Assembly: GCA_947503625.1 (NCBI GenBank)
Contig: CANNEK010000001.1
Span: 434,001 to 498,000 of the forward strand
Direction of reading: 5' to 3'
DNA: 64,000 nt
Source of the DNA: an uncultured Kordiimonas sp.
GTDB taxonomy: Bacteria > Pseudomonadota > Alphaproteobacteria > Sphingomonadales > Kordiimonadaceae
The position numbers were made by a program, and so were the translations under genes. The notes under the pieces were generated by a model. It had not been told where the DNA came from. It worked only from the letters and a program-made list of their open reading frames with translations, and searched no databases. This document shows, one piece after another, positions 8,808 through 18,534 of this stretch. Positions within the stretch are counted from its first letter, which is position 1. The number at the start of each line of letters is the position of its first letter.

Positions 8808-9578
8808 ATGTCCCGCCGTAACAAGCTTTATGAAGGCAAGGCCAAAGTCCTTTTTGAAGGACCGGAGCCCGGCACGATTATCCAGTATTTCAAAGACGAT
8901 GCGACTGCATTCAATGCAGAAAAGAAAGGCACACTTTCTGGTAAGGGCGTCGTCAACAACCATATTTCGGAATATCTGTTCAAGGCACTGGATGACATCG
9001 GTATCCCCAACCACTTTATCGAACGCCTCTCGATGCGCGAGCAACTGGTGAAGGCCGTTGAGATCATTCCTGTTGAGATCATTGTCCGTAATGTTGCCGC
9101 AGGCAGCATGTCCAAAAGACTTGGTATTGAAGAAGGCACGCCACTACCAAATCCACTGGTGGAATTCTGCTACAAGTCAGATGAACTGGGCGACCCGTTG
9201 ATTGCGGAAGAACACATCCTGACATTTGGCTGGGCCGAAGAACAGGAAATCGATGAGATGATGTTCTATGCGCTTAGGGTAAATGACTTTCTGTCAGGGA
9301 TGTTTGCAGGCATCGGAATCAAACTGGTCGATTTTAAACTGGAATTTGGCCGCCTTTACGAAGGCGACGACTGCATCACTATTTTGGCCGATGAGATCAG
9401 CCCTGACGGCTGCCGTCTGTGGGATATCAAAACCGGCAAGAAACTCGACAAAGACCGCTTCCGCCGCGACCTTGGCGGAGAGATGGAAGCCTATCTCGAA
9501 GTGGCGAAGCGACTGGGTATCCTGCCATCTGCAGACGTTACCGAAATCGCAGATCACAAAAACAAGAAACGCAGTTAA
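8808..9578 (+). CDS. purC: phosphoribosylaminoimidazole-succinocarboxamide synthase
   Basis: 256 residues, normal length. SAICAR synthetase joins CAIR and aspartate using ATP in purine synthesis. Seen: the N-terminal YEGKAKVLF strand, NHISEYLF, and the substrate-binding [15 protein letters not shown] segment followed by [11 protein letters not shown]. It is the first gene of purC-purS-purQ-purL, all in the same direction with short gaps (32, 5 and 11 bases), so one transcript is very likely. Confidence 0.97.
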   Translation: MSRRNKLYEGKAKVLFEGPEPGTIIQYFKDDATAFNAEKKGTLSGKGVVNNHISEYLFKALDDIGIPNHFIERLSMREQLVKAVEIIPVEIIVRNVAAGSMSKRLGIEEGTPLPNPLVEFCYKSDELGDPLIAEEHILTFGWAEEQEIDEMMFYALRVNDFLSGMFAGIGIKLVDFKLEFGRLYEGDDCITILADEISPDGCRLWDIKTGKKLDKDRFRRDLGGEMEAYLEVAKRLGILPSADVTEIADHKNKKRS

Positions 9579-9610
9579 GTAAACACCATCAATTCAGAGG
9601 AAAGCCGACG

Positions 9611-9850
9611 ATGAAAGCTCGCATCCATGTCACCCTTAAAAACGGGGTCCTGGACCCGCAAGGCAAAGCGATAGAGCATGCGCTCGGTAATATGGGCTTT
9701 GATGGCATAAACCAGGCCCGACAGGGTAAATTCATCGAACTGGACCTGTCCGAGACCGACCGCGACAAAGCAGAGACAATGGTCGACGAGATGTGCCGCA
9801 AGTTGCTGGCAAATACCGTTATTGAAAACTACAGCATCGAGCTGGAGTAA
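9611..9850 (+). CDS. purS: phosphoribosylformylglycinamidine synthase subunit PurS
   Basis: 79 residues, starting at ATG 9611 ([18 protein letters not shown]) after a GAGGAAAG ribosome site. A longer in-frame reading upstream overlaps purC and is not used. PurS is the small subunit that bridges PurQ and PurL in the three-part FGAM synthase. The [19 protein letters not shown] stretch is typical. Five bases separate its stop from purQ. Confidence 0.96.
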   Translation: MKARIHVTLKNGVLDPQGKAIEHALGNMGFDGINQARQGKFIELDLSETDRDKAETMVDEMCRKLLANTVIENYSIELE

Positions 9851-9855
9851 CGGAC

Positions 9856-10518
9856 ATGAAATCCGCTGTTATTGTTTTCCCTGGCTCAAACTGTGACCGG
9901 GACATGGCTGTTGCTCTGGAAAAGGTCACCGGTCACAAACCTCAAATGGTCTGGCATCAGGATCATGACTTTGACACTGTTGATTTCATCGCCCTACCCG
10001 GCGGCTTTTCCTATGGCGACTACCTGCGTTGCGGTGCCATGAGTGCCCGCAGCCATGTAATGAAAGAGGTAGTAAGGCGAGCAGAAGACGGTGTACCGAC
10101 GCTCGGTATCTGCAACGGCTTTCAAATCCTTACCGAAACAGGGCTATTGCCTGGCGCGCTGATGCGAAACGCTGACCTGCATTTCGTATGCAGGGATGTA
10201 AAACTGTCAGTCGAAAATGCCGATACCCTGTTCACTCAGGATTACATGGAAGGTGAAGAGATACTAATTCCGGTTGCCCACCATGACGGCAACTATTTTG
10301 CTGACGATGATACGCTCGATGAGCTGGAAGCCGAAGGACGCGTGGCGTTCCGCTATTGTGCAGACGTTAATGGCTCACAGCGTGGGATTGCCGGCATCAC
10401 CAACGCCAAAGGCAATGTCCTGGGGATGATGCCCCACCCGGAACGCATGATTGAACCAGCCCTTGGTGGAAGCCATGGACGCAAACTGTTCACGTCGATT
10501 ATGAACCGGCTCGGGTAA
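9856..10518 (+). CDS. purQ: phosphoribosylformylglycinamidine synthase subunit PurQ
   Basis: 220 residues. Class I glutamine amidotransferase subunit that makes ammonia for FGAM synthase. The nucleophile C86 lies in LGICNGFQ, and the catalytic His/Glu pair is in MMPHPERM near the C-terminus. [15 protein letters not shown] is the oxyanion-side motif. It acts with purS and purL on either side. Confidence 0.97.
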   Translation: MKSAVIVFPGSNCDRDMAVALEKVTGHKPQMVWHQDHDFDTVDFIALPGGFSYGDYLRCGAMSARSHVMKEVVRRAEDGVPTLGICNGFQILTETGLLPGALMRNADLHFVCRDVKLSVENADTLFTQDYMEGEEILIPVAHHDGNYFADDDTLDELEAEGRVAFRYCADVNGSQRGIAGITNAKGNVLGMMPHPERMIEPALGGSHGRKLFTSIMNRLG

Positions 10519-10529
10519 GGGGAAACAGG

Positions 10530-12740
10530 ATGACAAATGTGCCAAACATAAATGACATCAAAATCACCCCGGAAATCGTCAAAGAACATGGCCTGACCGA
10601 AGAAGAATACCAACGTATTGTATCTGCGATGGGGCGCGAACCCAATTATACGGAACTTGGCATTTATAGCGTGATGTGGTCCGAGCATTGCTCTTACAAG
10701 TCTTCTCGCTTCCACCTGAAAAAACTGCCGACAGAAGCACCCTGGGTCATTCAGGGGCCCGGCGAAAACGCAGGTGTTATTGATATCGGTGATGGACAGG
10801 CGGCTATCTTCAAAATGGAAAGCCATAATCACCCATCCTATATCGAGCCATATCAGGGTGCGGCGACCGGTGTTGGCGGCATTTTGCGCGACGTATTCAC
10901 CATGGGTGCGCGCCCTGTAGCAAACATGAACGCACTGCGGTTCGGCGAGCCTGATCACCCTAAAACCCGTCACCTGCTGGCGGGTGTTGTAGAAGGCATC
11001 GGCGGATACGGCAACTGCGTGGGCGTGCCCACCGTGGGTGGTGAGACTAACTTCGACCCATCTTACAATGGCAATATCCTTGTAAACGCGATGACCGTTG
11101 GCCTCGCGGACACGGACAAGATCTTCTACTGTGCCGCGGCAGGTGTTGGTAACCCGGTTGTGTATGTGGGCAGTAAAACAGGCCGCGACGGCATCCACGG
11201 CGCTACCATGGCGTCTGCAGAATTTACCGAAGACAGCGAAGAAAAGCGCCCGACCGTTCAGGTTGGAGACCCTTTCACCGAGAAATTGCTTATCGAAGCC
11301 TGCCTTGAGCTGATGGCAACAGATGCCATCATAGCCATTCAGGACATGGGCGCCGCAGGGCTAACCAGTTCCAGCGTAGAAATGGCGTCAAAAGGCGGTG
11401 TCGGCTTTGAGTTGAATCTGGATAAGGTGCCCCAACGCGAAGAAAACATGACACCCTACGAAATGTGTCTGTCGGAAAGCCAGGAACGCATGCTTATGGT
11501 TCTCAAGCCTGGCCGTGAGGACATGGCAAAAGCGATCTTCGAAAAATGGGAACTCGATTTTGCTGTTATTGGCGAAATCACCGATACTGGCAAACTCACA
11601 CTGACATTTGGCGGTGAAGTGGTAGGCGATATGCCGATCAACAGCCTTGTTGAAGACGCACCAGAGTATGAGCGCCCCTATGTGCCGACACCAAAGCGTG
11701 AAGCAGTGGACGTCGCGGCTGTCAATGACCTAAACAAGGCCGTGCTTGACCTCATCGGCGGGCCAAACCTTTGCTCCCGCCGCTGGATATGGGAACAGTA
11801 TGACCATATGGTTATGGGCGACACCATCCAGCGCCCAGGCGGTGACGCTGCCGTTATACGTGTGCATGGCACCGGGAAAGCGCTGGCGATCAGCACCGAT
11901 GTAACACCGCGTTACTGTCATGCTGACCCGGTTGAAGGTGGCCGTCAGGCTGTTGCTGAAACGTGGCGTAATATCACTGCAGTTGGCGGCACACCGCTGG
12001 CGATCACTAACTGCCTCAATTTCGGCAACCCGGAACGCAAAGACATCATGGGCCAGTTTGTCGGCTGCCTTGAAGGCATGGGCGAAGCCTGTCGCGCGCT
12101 TGACTACCCGATCGTATCGGGCAATGTGTCGCTCTACAACGAAACCAACGGTTCCGGTATCCTGCCAACCCCCGCAATCGGCGGTATTGGGGTGATGAAA
12201 GACAGCGACAAAATGGCGACAATCAGCTTCAAAAATGAAGGTGAAGCCATTGTTTTAATTGGTAAAACAAAAAACGAACTCGGCGCAAGCCTGTATCAGC
12301 GCGAAGTCCTCGGTAAGGACGCCGGCGCGCCGCCACATGTGGACCTTGCGCTTGAACGTCGCAACGGTGACTTTGTAAGAGCCCTTATCGAAAACGGCCA
12401 GGTCACCACGTGTCACGACCTGTCGGATGGCGGCCTGATTGCCGCACTGGCAGACATGGCGATCGCGGGTGGTATAGGTGCAAGCGTGGCGGTTGACGGC
12501 GAACTACCACTGCATGCAGCTCTGTTTTCAGAAACACAGGCCCGCTATCTGATCTCGGCAGACACCGAGACAGCGGAAACGATCCGCAAGGAAGCTAAAG
12601 ATGCAGGAATCCCGGTCGCCGTCATTGGTGCGACGGGCGGCAAGCGCCTGCGCGTGAACAACGATGCGGTCGACATTCCGATGAGCGAACTCGCACGCGC
12701 CCACGCTGACTGGATGCCGAAGTTCATGGCAAAAACATAA
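10530..12740 (+). CDS. purL: phosphoribosylformylglycinamidine synthase subunit PurL
   Basis: 736 residues, the short form of PurL used with separate PurS and PurQ. It converts FGAR to FGAM with ATP and ammonia. Seen: [12 protein letters not shown] near the N-terminus, [20 protein letters not shown], and a second AIRS-like half with [19 protein letters not shown]. Last gene of the pur operon. In many alphaproteobacteria bolA and grxD follow at once; here they lie 9.8 kb further on. Confidence 0.97.
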   Translation: MTNVPNINDIKITPEIVKEHGLTEEEYQRIVSAMGREPNYTELGIYSVMWSEHCSYKSSRFHLKKLPTEAPWVIQGPGENAGVIDIGDGQAAIFKMESHNHPSYIEPYQGAATGVGGILRDVFTMGARPVANMNALRFGEPDHPKTRHLLAGVVEGIGGYGNCVGVPTVGGETNFDPSYNGNILVNAMTVGLADTDKIFYCAAAGVGNPVVYVGSKTGRDGIHGATMASAEFTEDSEEKRPTVQVGDPFTEKLLIEACLELMATDAIIAIQDMGAAGLTSSSVEMASKGGVGFELNLDKVPQREENMTPYEMCLSESQERMLMVLKPGREDMAKAIFEKWELDFAVIGEITDTGKLTLTFGGEVVGDMPINSLVEDAPEYERPYVPTPKREAVDVAAVNDLNKAVLDLIGGPNLCSRRWIWEQYDHMVMGDTIQRPGGDAAVIRVHGTGKALAISTDVTPRYCHADPVEGGRQAVAETWRNITAVGGTPLAITNCLNFGNPERKDIMGQFVGCLEGMGEACRALDYPIVSGNVSLYNETNGSGILPTPAIGGIGVMKDSDKMATISFKNEGEAIVLIGKTKNELGASLYQREVLGKDAGAPPHVDLALERRNGDFVRALIENGQVTTCHDLSDGGLIAALADMAIAGGIGASVAVDGELPLHAALFSETQARYLISADTETAETIRKEAKDAGIPVAVIGATGGKRLRVNNDAVDIPMSELARAHADWMPKFMAKT

Positions 12741-12853
12741 CCCACACGAGTCTGGAAAAAACAATAAACCCTTTATTTACTGATTTTCTTAGTCGCTACC
12801 GGGACGACATTTTCTGGACAAAGCAAGGAACAGTTGCGCATCAGTCATGCGTT

Positions 12854-13786
12854 ATGAATGCCACTGGAACCAAAGCTCTACTGGATCGATTGAGTTTAAA
12901 AAACCTTCCGGTTGATCTACCTCCAGTGGACCCTGTGGACTCGTTGTCTCAAAGGTTTTCTGCCTGGTTGGAGGCTCAGCCTGTCGATATTCGCAAGACC
13001 TGTAACCTTGATCAGCAGCCCCCTCCGGAAGGTGTTCATTTTATTGCCGGAGAAACCGGCATTTTTTATGATTTCCGGAATACAGATATCGTTATTGACG
13101 AGTTCTACTCCAACAAAATTGACCTCAAAGGTAAACTGCTTGATTTTGGCTGCAGTTCAGGGCGGAATCTTGCAACGTTACAAGAGGTCTATCAGTCCGA
13201 TTTGATTTTGTTCGGTGTTGACCCTGTTCCATCATCAATCGCTTGGGCCCGGCAAGCGATGCCCGAAGTTTCTTTCTCGGTTAATCAGCAGATGCCTCCG
13301 TTGAATATGGAAAGCAATACGCTCGACTTCGTTATTGCCAAGAGTGTCTGGACTCATTTTGGCGCTACCGCAGCTGCTGCATGGTTTAAAGAAATAGCTC
13401 GTGTACTTCGTCCCGGAGGCTATTTCTTTTTCTCGACGCACGGGCCACACGATATTGCTTCAAGAATTGTCCACAATTTTCCGAACCCACGATACGAGAG
13501 GTTTGATGGTCACCAGAAATGGAATAAAGGCCTATTTCTCACCGAAGCGATAAAACGACTGGATCACAATGGTTTTGCCTTTTTCCCTTATAAATCTGTA
13601 AGTCATCAGGGTGATGTCGGGCAAATCGTGGACGGCTCTACTGCTCAATGGGGCTTAACCTTTGTTCTGCGAAATTTTCTGGAGTCTGAACTGCTACCAT
13701 CGGATTTGAGAGTTGTCTCTCGCAGTATCTGTAGAACTGGCCATCGCCATGACGCCTACATTGTCCAAAAAACATACGATGCATAA
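12854..13786 (+). CDS. class I SAM-dependent methyltransferase
   Basis: 310 residues. Motif I is LLDFGCSSGRNLATL (about residues 95-110), and the post-II region has NTLDFVIAKSVWTHF and IARVLRPGGYFFFSTHGPHD. This is a methyltransferase_11/25-type Rossmann fold. No signal peptide, so it is cytoplasmic, unlike the exported methyltransferases elsewhere in this window. The long N-terminal extension (about 90 residues) resembles glycan- or lipid-tailoring enzymes but gives no substrate. It lies 113 bases after purL, with no terminator visible between. Confidence 0.8.
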   Translation: MNATGTKALLDRLSLKNLPVDLPPVDPVDSLSQRFSAWLEAQPVDIRKTCNLDQQPPPEGVHFIAGETGIFYDFRNTDIVIDEFYSNKIDLKGKLLDFGCSSGRNLATLQEVYQSDLILFGVDPVPSSIAWARQAMPEVSFSVNQQMPPLNMESNTLDFVIAKSVWTHFGATAAAAWFKEIARVLRPGGYFFFSTHGPHDIASRIVHNFPNPRYERFDGHQKWNKGLFLTEAIKRLDHNGFAFFPYKSVSHQGDVGQIVDGSTAQWGLTFVLRNFLESELLPSDLRVVSRSICRTGHRHDAYIVQKTYDA

Positions 13787-13939
13787 AAAGCAGATATGAA
13801 GTTTTAGTCGGATTGATAGCGGAATCTGCCGTGACTGCGAGAACCGGTAGTTCATGATTTCACATAGAGACAGCGTTGCCATAATTATGCTACAACTTTC
13901 GCTTAAGGTTGGGGCTGAAATGGATTTAGGGAGAAACCC

Positions 13940-14407
13940 ATGAAAACTCTAGCAAAAATAACCACTCTAACGGCCGCGCTGGCCCTTGCTGCCTGCGGCA
14001 GTGACGACAATAACACTTCACAACAAGCTGACGAACAGGCCGCGGCCGCAACTACTGAAACGGCCCCAGCAGAAGATAGTATGATGGAACAGGCGCAGGC
14101 AATTGCTTCTACCGCCGCTGAAAAAGCTGCAGAAGTTGCAGAAGCCCTGAAGCTTGATACCAGTTCGCTTGAAAGTTTCCAGTCCAGTCTTACCGCAATG
14201 AAAGGCTCGCTCAATGATGATCAGGTGGGCCAGTTGACCAGCGCACTGGGTTCGCTTGCAAAGAACTCTGCAGGAGAAAAAGGCGGCCTGATGGGGGCCG
14301 CTAAAAATCTCGCTTCCGGCAAGTCTATGGAAGAAACGGTCTATGAAACGTTAGGCGACAAACTTGATGGTCTGACATTCGAAGATGTGCTGAATTTAGC
14401 CAAATGA
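13940..14407 (+). CDS. small Ala/Glu-rich lipoprotein
   Basis: 155 residues with a lipobox LAAC at C19 and an acidic, alanine-rich linker typical of envelope lipoproteins. The C-terminal half (LDTSSLESFQSSLTAMKGSL..., then ETVYETLGDKLDGLTFEDVL) is helical. I recognise no named family. An AGGGAGAAA ribosome site precedes ATG 13940. Confidence 0.75.
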   Translation: MKTLAKITTLTAALALAACGSDDNNTSQQADEQAAAATTETAPAEDSMMEQAQAIASTAAEKAAEVAEALKLDTSSLESFQSSLTAMKGSLNDDQVGQLTSALGSLAKNSAGEKGGLMGAAKNLASGKSMEETVYETLGDKLDGLTFEDVLNLAK

Positions 14408-14424
14408 TATAACGGCATAGACAA

Positions 14425-14455
14425 TTGAAAAGGTACTCCTTCGGTGCCTTTTCAA
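14425..14455. terminator. bidirectional hairpin between convergent genes
   Basis: TTGAAAAGGTAC-TCCTTCG-GTGCCTTTTCAA, a 12-pair stem with one G-T wobble and A/T-rich outer arms. It can serve both the lipoprotein gene and the protease gene that ends at 14460. Confidence 0.65.
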
Positions 14456-14459
14456 ACTG

Positions 14460-15365
14460 CTATCTCTTCAACGCCGACAGATAGAGCTTTCTTTCCGCAA
14501 CATCAAAGGCATAGCTGAAGTCATTCAGAAAAGCAGTGCCTATAACGCCGTCAGCTTCAAACGTGCCCTTACTGACAATAAGGGCTGCGTGATCCACAGC
14601 ATGCATTGCCCCGATGGAAAACTGACTTTTGGCAATAAGCGCGTTACCCAGCGTGTCTGCAGGTGCGGTTGTTTCGTCCGCTTGCAACTCTTCCAGTTCA
14701 GCCTGATTTGCGAAAAGAAGAACGCCGTGAAAACCAGTGTCAATGATCATCAGTTTCTCTTCTATCTCCAGAGATTCTGCCCGACGGACCTTGGTTCGAA
14801 CCGCTATAAGCGGGTTAAGGTCGATGAGATCAACCATAGTATCGTACGTGCCTGAAAAGTTTGTGCCGCTCGGAAACAAACTAACCCGTTGCTTGTCCGG
14901 GTTGACCGCGATCGCAAAATTGGCGAACACGTCCCTTCCCGCAATTATGTCATAGTTTGGTGCTTCTCGTCCGGGGAACAGACCCGTTGATTTCCATGGC
15001 CCGTAAACCCAGTTGTTGCTTGTGAACTCGTGATCGCCAAACCTTAAGGTAAACCAGTCAAGCAAGCGAAAGTCGATCAGTTTGTCAGTGAAAGGGAAGT
15101 AGACATAATAGTCTTTTTCAAGTCTTCGCCCCACCCCCATAGTCCCAGCATGGTCAAACAGGATGGAATTCGCAGCCGCAGTATCAAACAAAACCCGCAA
15201 GGGTACGCCTTCAGTAGACCTGGTTCTGACTTTAACAGGGCCGCGTATATCCCGCATCAGCTTCATGGAAGCAAAAGGCTTCGGCAAACCCAGTGCTGAA
15301 GCCGACTGCGTGCCAGAGACTGCTACCAAAATTGAGAGAAAGGCTGATACTATCCTTTGATGCAT
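14460..15365 (-). CDS. exported retropepsin-like aspartic protease
   Basis: About 301 residues from ATG 15365; a longer TTG-started form is less likely because the signal peptide (LSILVAVSGTQSASA) begins just after 15365. Two D-T motifs appear, VLFDTAAANS and MIIDTGFHGVLL, as in single-chain retroviral-type proteases with both lobes in one polypeptide. The C-terminus GTAFLNDFSYAFDVAERKLYL matches the flap-side end of the family. In the first lobe the usual DTGA is DTAA, so activity is not certain. Location is probably periplasmic. Confidence 0.75.
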   Translation of the reverse strand: MHQRIVSAFLSILVAVSGTQSASALGLPKPFASMKLMRDIRGPVKVRTRSTEGVPLRVLFDTAAANSILFDHAGTMGVGRRLEKDYYVYFPFTDKLIDFRLLDWFTLRFGDHEFTSNNWVYGPWKSTGLFPGREAPNYDIIAGRDVFANFAIAVNPDKQRVSLFPSGTNFSGTYDTMVDLIDLNPLIAVRTKVRRAESLEIEEKLMIIDTGFHGVLLFANQAELEELQADETTAPADTLGNALIAKSQFSIGAMHAVDHAALIVSKGTFEADGVIGTAFLNDFSYAFDVAERKLYLSALKR

Positions 15366-15522
15366 AAGAGTTAAAGTATACCGTTTATGGCGCAAATGTG
15401 CAATTCACCCTTCGTTGATCAGCCCGCCAAAGTATCCAAATGCCAGCTTTTCACATTTTTCTCATTGGGAATTCTCTGCGTCCTCTCGTATGGTGCGGGC
15501 GTCATAATTAGGGAGGGTCCAA

Positions 15523-16938
15523 ATGAGGTATTTTGCGCGCACTATTGGCACGGCTGTCAGCCTTCTGGCATTAAACACAGCCGTTTCCGGGCAGGAAGAT
15601 GAAGCAACTGTTGCAGCCTACGCCGCAGGCTACAAAGCAGCATTCACCTGCAGTGCTGTTTTCAACGCGGGAAAGAAACAATCTGCCATTGATGAGCATG
15701 AATTTACTGGAATTTATGATCTGGTCCAGGAACAGGTAACCAGGCTGACCGCAGAGATCGATACCGAGGCCAAGCGGGTGAGTGTGAGCTACAGCGAGAC
15801 CATGCCACCGCGCATTTCCCAGTGGCGGCCTCATCTCGGATGCGTGCAACTGCCGGTGGGAACTTCAGAGTATTCATTCAGCGACCTGCCCCAAACGACC
15901 GGTGTGAATCAAATAGATGCCAGTAGCGATGATGGCGCTCCGTGGACCAAACGAAACGCTGTGAATGCGAAAACCGGGAACACGCAGCTGGATGAAGCCA
16001 TCAGGCGCGCCTTTGTCCGTGGGGAATATGGTGCCAACGCCAGAACAACAGCGATATTGATTGCGTCACCACAGCAAGTCATCGCAGAAAACTACATTAA
16101 TGGCTTCACCCCAACAACATCCCAGCGAACCTGGTCGGTTGCAAAAAGCATTGCCGCTTCCGTCGTTGGTGCTGCCGTCCAGCAGGGTATGGTTGATGTC
16201 AAAAAAACAGCAATCATGCCGGAATGGTCGAGACCACTGGATCCGAGGAGCACGATCACTCTTGAGAACCTGCTGCATATGGCATCCGGCCTTGACAGCA
16301 ATCGGGCCGGCAACCGTACCGACAGGCTCTATCTTGGCGGAGGCCTTGTAACAGATACATCCAGCCGAAATGCCCTTGAAGCGATACCCGGAACGCGCTG
16401 GAAATATGCGAACAATGATACTCTATTGGCTATCAGGCATTTGCGCGCGGCCATGGATGATGACGCTGCCTATCTTGACTTCCCGTTCACGTCTTTACTG
16501 CACAAGATTGGTATGACCCATACTTATCTGGAGACTGACTGGGAAGGTAATTTCATCCTGTCCAGCCAGGTCTGGACGACATCGCGTGATCTTGCGCGTT
16601 TGGGACTTTTGCACCTGAATGACGGCGTTTGGAACGGTGAACGCATATTCCCCGCAGGATGGGCACAATATGTTGCAACGCCCGCACCCGCGCAGCCTCA
16701 GAAGCGGCCTGATGGAAACCCTACGGTTGGGTACGGCGCGCAGTGGTGGCTCTACCGGGACTTCCCTGAACTACCTGCAGATACTTATGCCGCACGCGGC
16801 AATCGTGGGCAGATACTGATGATTATACCTTCAAAAAACCTCGTTCTCGTACGCAGGGGATACGATATCGCTGGCGGGCCAGGGTTTCAGATGCATGAGT
16901 TCGCCGCCGATGTGCTGAAATCGATGGAAACCCGGTAG
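15523..16938 (+). CDS. serine hydrolase, class C beta-lactamase fold
   Basis: 471 residues with an N-terminal signal peptide. The catalytic S-x-x-K is SVAK (S205-K208) and the second motif Y-x-N is YAN (Y295-N297), within the beta-lactamase/PBP4-like fold. About 150 residues precede the catalytic domain and are not recognised. The start at 15523 has GGGAGG upstream. Members include esterases, D-amino-peptidases and penicillin-binding-like proteins; the sequence does not separate these. It ends four bases from the convergent alpha/beta hydrolase gene, and its terminator lies inside that gene. Confidence 0.85.
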   Translation: MRYFARTIGTAVSLLALNTAVSGQEDEATVAAYAAGYKAAFTCSAVFNAGKKQSAIDEHEFTGIYDLVQEQVTRLTAEIDTEAKRVSVSYSETMPPRISQWRPHLGCVQLPVGTSEYSFSDLPQTTGVNQIDASSDDGAPWTKRNAVNAKTGNTQLDEAIRRAFVRGEYGANARTTAILIASPQQVIAENYINGFTPTTSQRTWSVAKSIAASVVGAAVQQGMVDVKKTAIMPEWSRPLDPRSTITLENLLHMASGLDSNRAGNRTDRLYLGGGLVTDTSSRNALEAIPGTRWKYANNDTLLAIRHLRAAMDDDAAYLDFPFTSLLHKIGMTHTYLETDWEGNFILSSQVWTTSRDLARLGLLHLNDGVWNGERIFPAGWAQYVATPAPAQPQKRPDGNPTVGYGAQWWLYRDFPELPADTYAARGNRGQILMIIPSKNLVLVRRGYDIAGGPGFQMHEFAADVLKSMETR

Positions 16939-16941
16939 CCT

Positions 16942-17784
16942 TTATCCAACTTTTAACCATCCGGCGAGTGTTTTAACAACGCCGGATGGTTTTTTACCCC
17001 AATTCACATGCCCCAGATACTCTCCCTGCTCTTCCGCGCCTAGTTTGACACGCGTTAGCCGGGCGCGTTTATAAACAGCACATGATCGGTCTATGGCTTT
17101 TGTGGTCGCCATAGTATCCTCTTCAAACGCTACCGAGATAACCCTACCCGGGTAAGAACTCAGGCTACGTTCCACACCCTCAAAGCCTGCAATATTGTAG
17201 TTGCCGGATCGCGCCCATAGACGCCAGTCAAGCATCAGGCCTCGATATTCCCGCCCACCAAAGCCGAACCATTGACCCGGAAAATAACCTAATACCTTTG
17301 TCAGAGCCGGTAGAAATATGATGAGAAACTTTACGAACATGGACGCGGGATTTGGAAAATCACCATGGTAAGGAAACCCGCAGGCAAGGTGGACGACCCC
17401 TGAATATGTTTTTTGCCTTGAGGCAACGGCCAAACTCGCCACATGGCCACCGAGGCTATGACCCCCGATGTAAAGCGGGGCATCACTGAAACGGCTTTTT
17501 GCCCATTGTGTCACACAAGCAACGTCATCTTCGAGATAGGCATTCAGGTCGAAGCCTGATCCATCACCCGGACGGTACAGACTTTCCCCATTGCCCCGCT
17601 GTTCAAGAACAATGGTTGCGATACCCTGCTCGGCCAACCCGTCGGCCAATTTTCGATAGAATGAGCCCCTCACACCCAATGCAGGCAGGATCATCAATGT
17701 GCTGTTGTGCTCATCCATGGGCTCCGTCAAAAAGACAGGAATATCTGTGCCGTTGCTGGAGACCAGATGTTGCCATTCGCTCAT
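16942..17784 (-). CDS. alpha/beta hydrolase
   Basis: About 280 residues from ATG 17784, which has a GAGGGAA ribosome site; an in-frame extension upstream lacks one. The nucleophile elbow is GGHSLGGHVASLAV, after an oxyanion region ILPALGVRGSFY and the EQRGNGES loop. It resembles COG4757-type hydrolases. No signal peptide, so it is cytoplasmic. Its last 40 bases double as a terminator for the convergent serine hydrolase gene. Confidence 0.85.
   Translation of the reverse strand: MSEWQHLVSSNGTDIPVFLTEPMDEHNSTLMILPALGVRGSFYRKLADGLAEQGIATIVLEQRGNGESLYRPGDGSGFDLNAYLEDDVACVTQWAKSRFSDAPLYIGGHSLGGHVASLAVASRQKTYSGVVHLACGFPYHGDFPNPASMFVKFLIIFLPALTKVLGYFPGQWFGFGGREYRGLMLDWRLWARSGNYNIAGFEGVERSLSSYPGRVISVAFEEDTMATTKAIDRSCAVYKRARLTRVKLGAEEQGEYLGHVNWGKKPSGVVKTLAGWLKVG
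16955..16995 (+). terminator. terminator embedded in convergent coding sequence
   Basis: A perfect 12-pair stem, AACCATCCGGCG at 16955-16966 and its complement at 16980-16991, with a 13-base loop, then T to 16995. It directly follows the serine hydrolase stop on the plus strand but lies within the last codons of the opposite alpha/beta hydrolase. Confidence 0.85.
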
Positions 17785-17893
17785 AAAATTCCCTCTGGTG
17801 ATAGAACTAGCTTCGGAACGGGGCGGTTCAAGCATTGATTTGGTATGGCAGCGACAACCGCTATAGTGAGTTGGGGGCTAAAAAGGGGGCATC

Positions 17894-18517
17894 ATGCTGA
17901 AGCAAAAACACTTTATCGATAGCCACAAAGTTGCGACTGCATTTGCGGTTTTGGGATTGATGGCGTGGACTGAGAATTGGTCCAACACAACTGCTTGGGT
18001 ATATTTTGGTCTACACGGGGCTTATGGCGTTATGTGGATGATGAAAAGCCGCATATTTGGCGACAAGCAATGGAACCAAAAAACCGGCCCTGCATACGGT
18101 TTGGTTATATGGATCGCTTTAACGGGTTATTGGTCTGCACCCTATTTGATCTTAACAACCAATTTTGAAGCACCGGCATGGTTTCTGGGAGTTGCCATAT
18201 TTATCTACGCCATTGGTATATTCTTTCATTTCACAGCTGATATGCAGAAACACATTGCGCTGACGTTGCGCCCCAGGGAGCTGATAACCGACGGCATATG
18301 GAAAAGAAGCCGTAACCCCAACTATTTCGGTGAACTACTCATTTATCTCGGCTTCACAAGCCTCGCATGGCACTGGTTTCCTGTGGTATGGCTCGCTGCA
18401 ATGATCGTGGCAGTTTGGGTACCCAACATGCTTAGGAAAGACAAGTCTCTGTCAAGGTATGAAAAGTTCGCCAGCTATCGGAAATCAAGTGCCTGGCTGG
18501 TACCCTACATTTTTTAG
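17894..18517 (+). CDS. DUF1295 / isoprenylcysteine-methyltransferase-like membrane protein
   Basis: 207 residues with about five or six membrane segments. The C-terminal signature DGIWKRSRNPNYFGELLIYLG is the cofactor-binding region shared by isoprenylcysteine carboxyl methyltransferases, steroid 5-alpha-reductase-like DUF1295 proteins and NnrU. Substrate unknown; a membrane lipid or lipid-anchored thiol is plausible. It sits alone between convergent genes. A second, shorter protein of this broad type is at 28065-28511. Confidence 0.75.
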   Translation: MLKQKHFIDSHKVATAFAVLGLMAWTENWSNTTAWVYFGLHGAYGVMWMMKSRIFGDKQWNQKTGPAYGLVIWIALTGYWSAPYLILTTNFEAPAWFLGVAIFIYAIGIFFHFTADMQKHIALTLRPRELITDGIWKRSRNPNYFGELLIYLGFTSLAWHWFPVVWLAAMIVAVWVPNMLRKDKSLSRYEKFASYRKSSAWLVPYIF

Positions 18518-18534
18518 CGCAACCGCCACATCCA

